From positions 99,637 through 133,309 of the forward strand of contig NAOQ01000034.1 of NCBI GenBank assembly GCA_002751075.1: a stretch of 33,673 nt of DNA, written 5' to 3'. Every line of letters begins with the position of its first letter. Positions within the stretch are counted from its first letter, which is position 1. Shown piece after piece: positions 23,901-32,900 of the stretch. Origin of the DNA: Ichthyophonus hoferi. Lineage: Eukaryota > Opisthokonta > Ichthyosporea > Ichthyophonida > Ichthyophonidae. Under the pieces are notes generated by a model. It saw only the letters and a list, made by a program, of their open reading frames with translations. It made no database searches and had not been told where the DNA came from. A program made the translations under genes and the position numbers.

Positions 23901-26900
23901 ATCAGTCGTATTAGTCCCTGGTGTCCTCTCATATTGGGTAGCATTGCACACAGTATATTCTAGTAATGTGGTAGTCAGTAATGTAGTGCTTCCATTAGCT
24001 ATACAACCTTCATTAGTCTATTATAACAATATATTCAAATTGGAAACAAATAACTGGGGTTGATAATTGTATATACATTTACATGCATACGTCTGTTAAT
24101 TATCGTTTAAAAACATATATATTTATAGATCTAATGTTTTTTTCTTGCAAATTGTTTGTTTGCACTTTCTTTATCATACCTTAATCTCACATTATCTTTT
24201 GTTTGTTTGTTTCCATTTTATACAGTAATAAAATGTAATACCTAAGATGTGTAACCTACCTGCACATACTCGATCAGTACCATTAGTACTTGGTGCCTTC
24301 TCATATTGGGTAGTATTGCATGTAGTATATTCTAATACAGGCGGTAGTTAGTAGTGTAGTGTTTCTACTAACTATACTACCTACATTAATCTTTTATACC
24401 AATATAATTAAATTGGGAACAAATGATTAGGGTTGATATTTGTATATAGAGGTACACTTGTACGTCTGTTTACTGACATTTAAACAAATAAATAATCATA
24501 AATGCAAATTTCTTTTCCTATAGATTGCTTTTTCTTTCTCATATTTTATTCTCACAGTCCATTATGTGTTTGTGCGCATTTGAAACAGCAGTACAATGTA
24601 ATAACTAAGATGTGTAACATACTTGCACATATCCGATCAGTAGTATTAGCCCTTGGCGCCTGCTCATATTGGGTAGCATTGCACATAGTATATTCTAGTA
24701 TGGGAGGTAGTCAGTAATGTACTACCTCTACTAAATATACAACCTACATTAATTTATTTTATAAATATAATACCATTAGAAGCAAACGATTGGAATTAAT
24801 GTTTGTAAAGGCGTTTACATGTGTACGCCTGCTTATTGATATTTAAGTACACATATAGTCATATATGCAAATTTCCTTTCCCGCAGATTGCTAATTTGCT
24901 CTTTCTTTCTCATATTTCATTTTCACATTGTGTGTCATTTATATGCTTTTATTTTACAGTGACACAATGTAATAAATACGATGTGTAACCTACCTGCACA
25001 TGTCCGATCAGTGGTATTAGTCTTTGGTACCTTCTCATATTGGGTAGCCTTGCACCTAGTATATTCTAATACAGGCGGTAGTCAGTAGTGTAGTGCTACT
25101 AACTAGAAAACCCATATTAATCTATTATCACAACATACTCAAATTATAAAAAAATAATTGTGGATAATGTTTGTACATATATAATCATAAATGCAAATTG
25201 CGTTTTCCATAGACTGCACGTTCTTTCTCGTATTTTATTTCCAAATTGTCTGCCATTGGTGTTTTCGCACTTTACACAACAATACAGCAGTATAATGTAA
25301 TAACTAAGATGTGTAACCTACCTGCACATATCCGATCAGTAGTATTAGTCCCTGGTGCCTTCTCATATTGGGTAGCATTGCACATAGAATATTCTATAAA
25401 ACAAAACAGTAATCAGTAGTGTAGCGTTTCTACTAATTATACACACTACATTAAACTTTTATAATAATATAGCAACATAATCAAATAGGAAACAAACAAA
25501 CGGGGTTGATGTGTGCATATACATTTACAAGCATACGTCTGTTTATTGACAGTTAAGTACATATGCAATTGTAAATGCAAAATTCCTTTTCTATAGACTG
25601 CTCTTTTTCTCTTTCCTTCTCATATCGTATTCTCACATTGTCTCCCATTTGTTTGTTCATATTTTATACAGGAATACAATGTAATACCTAAAATATGTAG
25701 CCTACCTGCACACATTCTATCAGTAGTATTAGTCCCTGGAACCTCCTCATATTGGGTAGCATTACACACAGTATATTCTAGTATAAGCGGTAGTCAGTAG
25801 TGCAGTGCTTCTACTAACTATACCACCTACATTAAACTATTATATAAAGATAATGGCATTGGAAGCAAACAATTGAAGTTAATTTTTTATATATATTTGC
25901 ATATGTACCTCTGGTTATTAACATTCAATTACATATATAATCAAAATGCAAATTTCCTTTCCTGTAGATTACTCCTTTGCTCTTTCTTTTTCATATTTTA
26001 TTTTCACATTGTTTATCATTTCTTTGCTCGGATTTTTACACAGCAATTCAATGTAATAACTAACATGTGTAACTTACCTACACATATCCGATCAGTAATA
26101 TTAGTTCTTGGAGCCTTCTCATATTAGGTATTGCAACTAGTATATTCTAGTATATGTGGGACTCAGTATTGTAGAGCTTCTACTAACTATACAACCTACT
26201 TTAAACTATTATATAAAAATAATGGCATTGAAAGCAAACAATTGAGGTTTATGCTTATATGCATCCGTAATACGATGTAATAAGTAAGATGTGTAATCTA
26301 CCTGCGCATATCCTATTGGTGGTACTGGTACTTGGAGTCTTCTCATATTGGGTGATGGTACATACAGTTAAATCTTTGGCAATCATTAATCATTAGTCAT
26401 TAGTTTGCCCAACTAGACTGACAAAAGACATGCAATATATATCTTACCTAAAACAATAATATTCTAAATGGATGCATGTAAGTGTATCCTTATATACTTA
26501 TCTGCATATTATTGTTTGTATATGTGACCTTCTGTACCTACACTTTATAGACGGATATATCTATTATATAAATATTACAACATCATATCAAATTATTTGA
26601 CTGGTATACACTGTGGCACATTTTATACATGTGCATATCTCTTTCTTATATACAACTATGACCTCCTCTACAAGGCTTAAAACAAAAAACATTATATACA
26701 CTGTACTAGATTCTTAAATATCTCATATGGATGTACATACCTAATACATTATATTATATAATCCACTCATTTTATATATGACTTACTTCATTTTTTTATC
26801 ATATTATCACAATCTTATATCTCTAAATAAATTTACTTGATAATCATCTAAGTAATAACATTAGTGGTGTACCTGCACATATTGCTTCACTGAAATTTGT

Positions 26901-29900
26901 TCCCGAGGATTTCTCGTATTGTGTGGAATTACATTTAGTTACTTCTGTGAGGTATATAAATAAGAAATTATGAATTTATAATCCTGTTTTAAATATTGGA
27001 AGTGATATTTGCTTAATTAAAACCTATGCCATATTATACATATATATAAGTGTGTGCGTATGTCTATGTATATGTTTGTGTGTGTGTGTACACGCGGTCT
27101 TACGGACGTATCACTATCTCGTTTATTTGTATACGTATATTTCTGTAGAACAATTAATAAAATTGCTTACACAGTTTTGAGTGTGATCTGATGTATACTA
27201 AGGCATTTGCAAGTAATGTAAATAAATTACTTGCAATTATTATTATAGCAAAATTACTAGTCCATCCATTCATAGGCCTATCAAAGAAGACTATTTTGAA
27301 CAAACGTATCCACATCCATATATACAATAGATGTATATGTATACATATATGTATATGCATGCTTATATGTAAATGCACAAATATATAAACAAATATTATG
27401 TGAAAATCCCTATTCTTTTTTTGAAAATATCTTTACATTCTTATATACTTGTATTGGATTACAATATTTCATGTATCCCATATCTTATCCCTTGTTGTGT
27501 ATTATTACTACATCATTTTATTAAAGTTTCCCTTTGAAGCCTGCCTAGGGTTTATGTTTTGCTAACACTCTGTCTACAAATACTGTATTACATGTGCGAC
27601 TACATGTTACATACCTGCACATATTCTATCAGTAATGTTTGTTGCTGGGGTCTTTTCATATTGGGTGGCCTTGCATACCGTCAAAGCTAAAGAAAATTTT
27701 GGTTAGTATTATCTTTGTCATATATAACTATCTATACTTGTCAGGTATAAATTTCATTCAAGTAAACTTTATGATAGCTTTGAAACAGTATAAATGTGGG
27801 CTTGTGCCCTTTAATGTATAAGCATATAATTAAATATTAACTCACAGAAATAAATACATTGTTTTGCTCTAGTATCACATTTACCTGTTTTTTTATATTT
27901 GTAACCAATTACTGCATACAAACACTACGTTGGATATATTTCAAGCATTATATATATATGTCTTTCATTACATAAACATACAAATACATTCTGATTTATT
28001 CATAATTATATGTAATAATAAACTGAAAATGCGACTATAATCACCAAGTACCTCCTATTCATTTATGTGAACAGTTCCACTCTCATTATGGTTTGCTTTA
28101 TGCCATTCTGCTTTATATGTAGTCTCTATCTTTCTACCTCTATCTGTTTATGTCCTTTAATATATTAGTTATTGATTGAACCTATTTGACCTACCTGCAC
28201 ATATTCGATCCTTATTTTTAGTGCCCGGGGTCTTCTCATATTGATTAATATCGCAAACAGTATATTCTAAGAGGAATTATGGTTGGGTTTATATTAATAC
28301 AATCGTAACAATTTATTAAAACATTAAAAACAAAATTGTAGGGTCCATGTCTCTGCAACTTTGCGTATTTTCATTTCTCTGAACCTGTGTTACAGACTTA
28401 AATTTATTAAAGTAAAGAAAAAAGCGTGCATAGATAAGCAAACAAATATTACTGCCAATTTCCAAATATGTCTAATCTTGTCCTTCCTAATTTCTCGGAA
28501 TGTTATGATATATAAAAAGGTATTCATTGAGATGCACCTATATAATCACACCAATATATATATATTCCTGTATTCTAAGGTAGTTGGGCCTTCACGTGTA
28601 CAGGTATTTGTAGCTGTGTTTTAGAGGTGGTGCTATGTATGTGTATATGAGGCCCCGTAACTATCGCTCATAATTATTCATTCATTCATTTATCTTCATA
28701 CTCATACATATAGTTGTACACTTAATTAGTGTGACACTCTCTCCTTTTATGTTTAAGATTATTTTTTTCATTTCTAAACAATTATTTATTTTCACCACTT
28801 TCATCTTTGGGCATATATATCTATATATATATAGATATAAGCAACCCATTGTCTTAATATTGTCCTTTACAAATACGTTTGCACGTATAGTTACTTCCAT
28901 TTCATTTTACTCTTATATTCAATACATACTTGTACATGTTTGTATATAAAACAACACACTTTCTTTGTTTTTCATTTTTATTTTATTTTCTTTTATAAAT
29001 ACAAATAGTTGGCATCTATATCTCTGTATATAACGCGCTTCCTGACTTGGAGTTTTCAACCATCGAGTACCTTCACATAACCTATCCTGTGTGTTTGTGC
29101 TTGAGGCAATCTCATATTGAGTAGCATTGCATACAGTCAATTCTAGAATAGGATATAGTTAGTATCTCATCTACCAGAAATTGTGTGTTCATCGCTATAC
29201 TATATAAATAGCATAATATTATAGAAGCAATCATGGGGTTAGAGAATTATTATACATGTATATGTATGTACGTATTTATTTATATATGTATGCATGTTTG
29301 TATGTATTTATGTATGTATGTATGTATGTATGTATGTATGTATGTATGAATGTGTTGTATGTGTATATGTTTATATGAATGTGTACTTATGATTTTACAA
29401 TTGTACATTGCGTTTTCCATAATCTTTCTTTCTTTTGTTTTCTTATGAAATATTATTTCATTTGTTTTGGATGACGTTCCAAGATATACAATATAATACG
29501 TGAAGTACATATCTCACCTACACATATCCTATCAGTAGTGTTAGTGCCTGGGATCCTCTCATATTGAGTAGTATTGCACACGGTTAATTCTAAGAGGAGC
29601 CACAATTAGTTGTTTCCATGGGAATGGCATAACTGCAGCAATATATTATCACCTTAAATGGTTGTATAACATTAACATGTGTTTATATATATACACAAAT
29701 ATATATTTAATAATATATATAGAGAGTCTGCATATGTATCATTCAAGTACATATATAGGCCTCACTAACGTATGGATGAGACCATACTATTACGCGTGTA
29801 ATTTATTACCCTTACGTACATTCTCATAGCACAATTACCCTATCTAATATGTATTAATTCAATATTTTGGACATATTGATTTTCAATGTATCAACCCACT

Positions 29901-32900
29901 GTTTCCTTTACATACCTTTTATAATAAGAAATTCCTAATTGAACATACAATCATTAACTTCATTAACCATCCAAACAAATCCTCAAAGCCTCATATATAC
30001 ATAGTTATATCAATTTGTTTTTCTTTCACTCTTGTTACCTTCTGGTGCTAACACACGCAATTCTTATATGCATATATGTAATTATAGAACACTATATATG
30101 AAACATTTGCTGGACCGTTAGAGCTATACCAAACTATACCCTATCAGTGTTTGCCCTTGTAAATTTTAAATATTGAATACCATTGCATATTGCATACACT
30201 AAAGTATGGAAAGTGTTACAATCGATGTACCCTAGTTATACCCATGTCTTTTAAAAATCCCGGCTATCTTACCCATCATCCTTATACCATTATTGTAGGC
30301 CATGTCTCAGATACGTCTATACATATGTAGAGGTGTGCGATACGCTATTTTACATTTAGTTTGCGTGCCTCATATTTTTATTCGTGGCTTTAAGTGTATA
30401 TATATATATATATATATATCAATATCCAAGATATTTTTATATTGTTGGTTTTACTGGGCTACTTATTTCTTTCCGAATCATTAATTTGCAATGTGATTAT
30501 CACGTAGGTATATATAATCACCAAAACACACATCACATAGTCATAGTTACATAAAATAATTCACATGCATGTAATCCTTTCAATGTATATGTATATACAC
30601 ATTGCTCTGTGCTATACTATTTATATTACTCTGTAGTATGTACATATATATTCCTGTATGTAATGGCGTACCTGTACATTTTCTATCCGTAGTGTTTGTT
30701 TTTGGAATTTCTTCATATTGGGTGGCGTTACACAAACTATGTTCTATGACGTATTATTGTAATTATTGGTAAGTTTCTTGTTTGCCTTAATATGTCATAT
30801 ATATCTTTTTTTGTAAAATAAAAAGCCTGTATATCTATATAATTATACGTCACAATTATTAAATGCATGAACATACCTATATAATTACATGCGTACGTTT
30901 ATAATGCGTTGTGTATGGTATATAATATTTAATCCTTATTATCCTATATATAGACACACAGGTTTATACTGCTACTAGATATATATAACAGGCAAGTATA
31001 TTAATCCTTCTAATAACTGCACATATGATATCAGGTAAATATAGGCATACTTACGTGCATTTGTGTACCTGTAAAACTTCTAACACCTGCTTTTACACAT
31101 AATCATTTGAATATATATCTATATTTCAGGCCAACAGGGTAGGTTCTAGGTTCACTAATAACAGCTCACCTGCACATATCCTATCTGTAGCTTTTGTACT
31201 TGGGACCTTTTCGTATTCGCTGGTCTTGCATACAGTCAAGGCTAGAGTAATTAATGGTCAGTGGTTTGGTTATGTCATGTTACTTAGTATGGAAATTCTA
31301 TCACTTGATCTTCCACACAATCATTTAAATAAGTATCAAGCCAAAAGAGTAAATTTTAAGTTCACTATTAATAGCTCACCTGCACATATCCTATCTGTGG
31401 TTTTTGTACTTGGGACCTTTTCGTATTCGCTGGTCTTGCATACAGTCAAGGCTAGAATAATTAATGGTTAGTGGTTTGGTTATGTCATGTTATTGATTAT
31501 ATAAGTCAAAATAGTTTTACGAAGTAATTATAATATTTATATGTATTGTTGTCACGCACTTAGGCTTTTGTTTATTTATTTATATTTAATATTTGTTATG
31601 CTACTATGTGTATATGTAGGTCCTAAAATCCATATTTATATTTATATCATGATACATATACATATATGCATGCACACGTAAAGATGTTGGTGTTGGTGTT
31701 TGACGTGCACATATGCATATATATTACAATAAACTCGTTATTGGTTTACATACTTTTCAATTTACTAAACCAAGCTAATTAGTTCCACCGGCATGGGTCT
31801 GGTACACTGTTAAATATTCTATTTCCGTTATGATATATCATTAATCAACCTCCCCAAATAGCTACTTACAGTTATTCATAAATATATGGACGCATAATTA
31901 AATGCAAAAAGTTACGTTGTACTACTCCAGCGTCCATAGATCCTCTAGCACAATATTTTCTACATATGCACGTAAATACTTGGTCCTCTATATTGATTGC
32001 CTCTTCATCTTTTTTAAAATAAATGTATCATCATAAACACTACAGTTTCTATGTCATAATCAGTAGTATGACTTACTTGCACATATTGTATCAGTAGTGC
32101 TTGTTCCTGGAATCTTCTCATATTGACTGGTATTACATACAGTTAAATCTACAGCGGAATATAGTCAATTGTATTTATTACTGTAATATTGCTCTTAGTA
32201 TTATTGGAAAGTACTAAACCACAAGTGTGCAAGTTGTAAACGTATTTTTAATGGCGTATACGTGTCAGTAACTATTTACGTTACATTATATTATGTATTT
32301 TCCTGTATAAGTGCAATGGCTAGAATGTGTACATACTTTAATGGGATGGAAGGTAAGGAACATAAGGTAAAATCTTTAATATACAAATGAACGCAAGTGC
32401 TCAGGGTAAGAATCAAAACATAATTGTTAATATTTATATCTTTCACTCACATCTACAATCTTTTACTAAATAATAAACCATATTACTCAGCTTATTAAAA
32501 CCCAACCTTAGAACTATGGACAATATATAGAGAGACCCTTTATATATTTTATCATAGGTTTATATTACTCACAAACCAAAACGTATTGGACCACCCACAC
32601 TCTACTTTACATTCATAATATATCCTTATCGTAAATGCACACATACGTGTAATTCACATCTTTTTTATTTCTTCTATCACTCTTTCTTCCTATTTTTTTA
32701 AATACTTTTCTTCTTTATTAATATATATATATATCGTATTTTCTGTACATATGGATTAAATATTATGTAATATCAACGATGTACCTGTGCATGTCCCATC
32801 AGTTGTATTCGAGCTCGGGGTTTTCAAGTATTGAGTAATATTGCACACAGTCATTTCTGTGGAAAACGTTCAATACGTGATGGTCAGCTTTGTTGTTAAT

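Larger units (their letters stand above)
22762..26373 (-). repeat. Tandem exon-intron cassette array, about 370-bp period
   Basis: Exons R23 to R14 begin (left ends) at 22762, 23132, 23507, 23888, 24260, 24623, 24994, 25322, 25706 and 26078, a step of 328-384 bp, followed by a shortened step of 224 bp to R13. The introns are alike too: each carries, in the same order, GGCGGTAGTCAGTA next to the exon, an ATTAATCTATTATA block, TACGTCTGTTTATTGA, a TTTCTTTCTCATATTTTATT block, and ATGTAATAACTAAGATGTGT just before the next donor. This is duplication of whole exon-plus-intron cassettes, probably by unequal exchange. Confidence 0.88.
31130..31500 (-). repeat. Recent tandem duplication of a 210-bp cassette (R6 and R5)
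   Basis: R6 (31170-31241) and R5 (31380-31451) are offset by exactly 210 bp. Exons differ by two bases. The flanks match on both sides (AATTAATGG...AGTGGTTTGG to the right; TTCACTA-TAA-AGCTCAC to the left). Confidence 0.85.

Noticed and set aside
22762-26373. CRISPR array or satellite DNA
   Set aside because: Regular spacing, but each unit contains a splice-bounded coding exon and the 'spacers' are homologous introns, not unique sequences.
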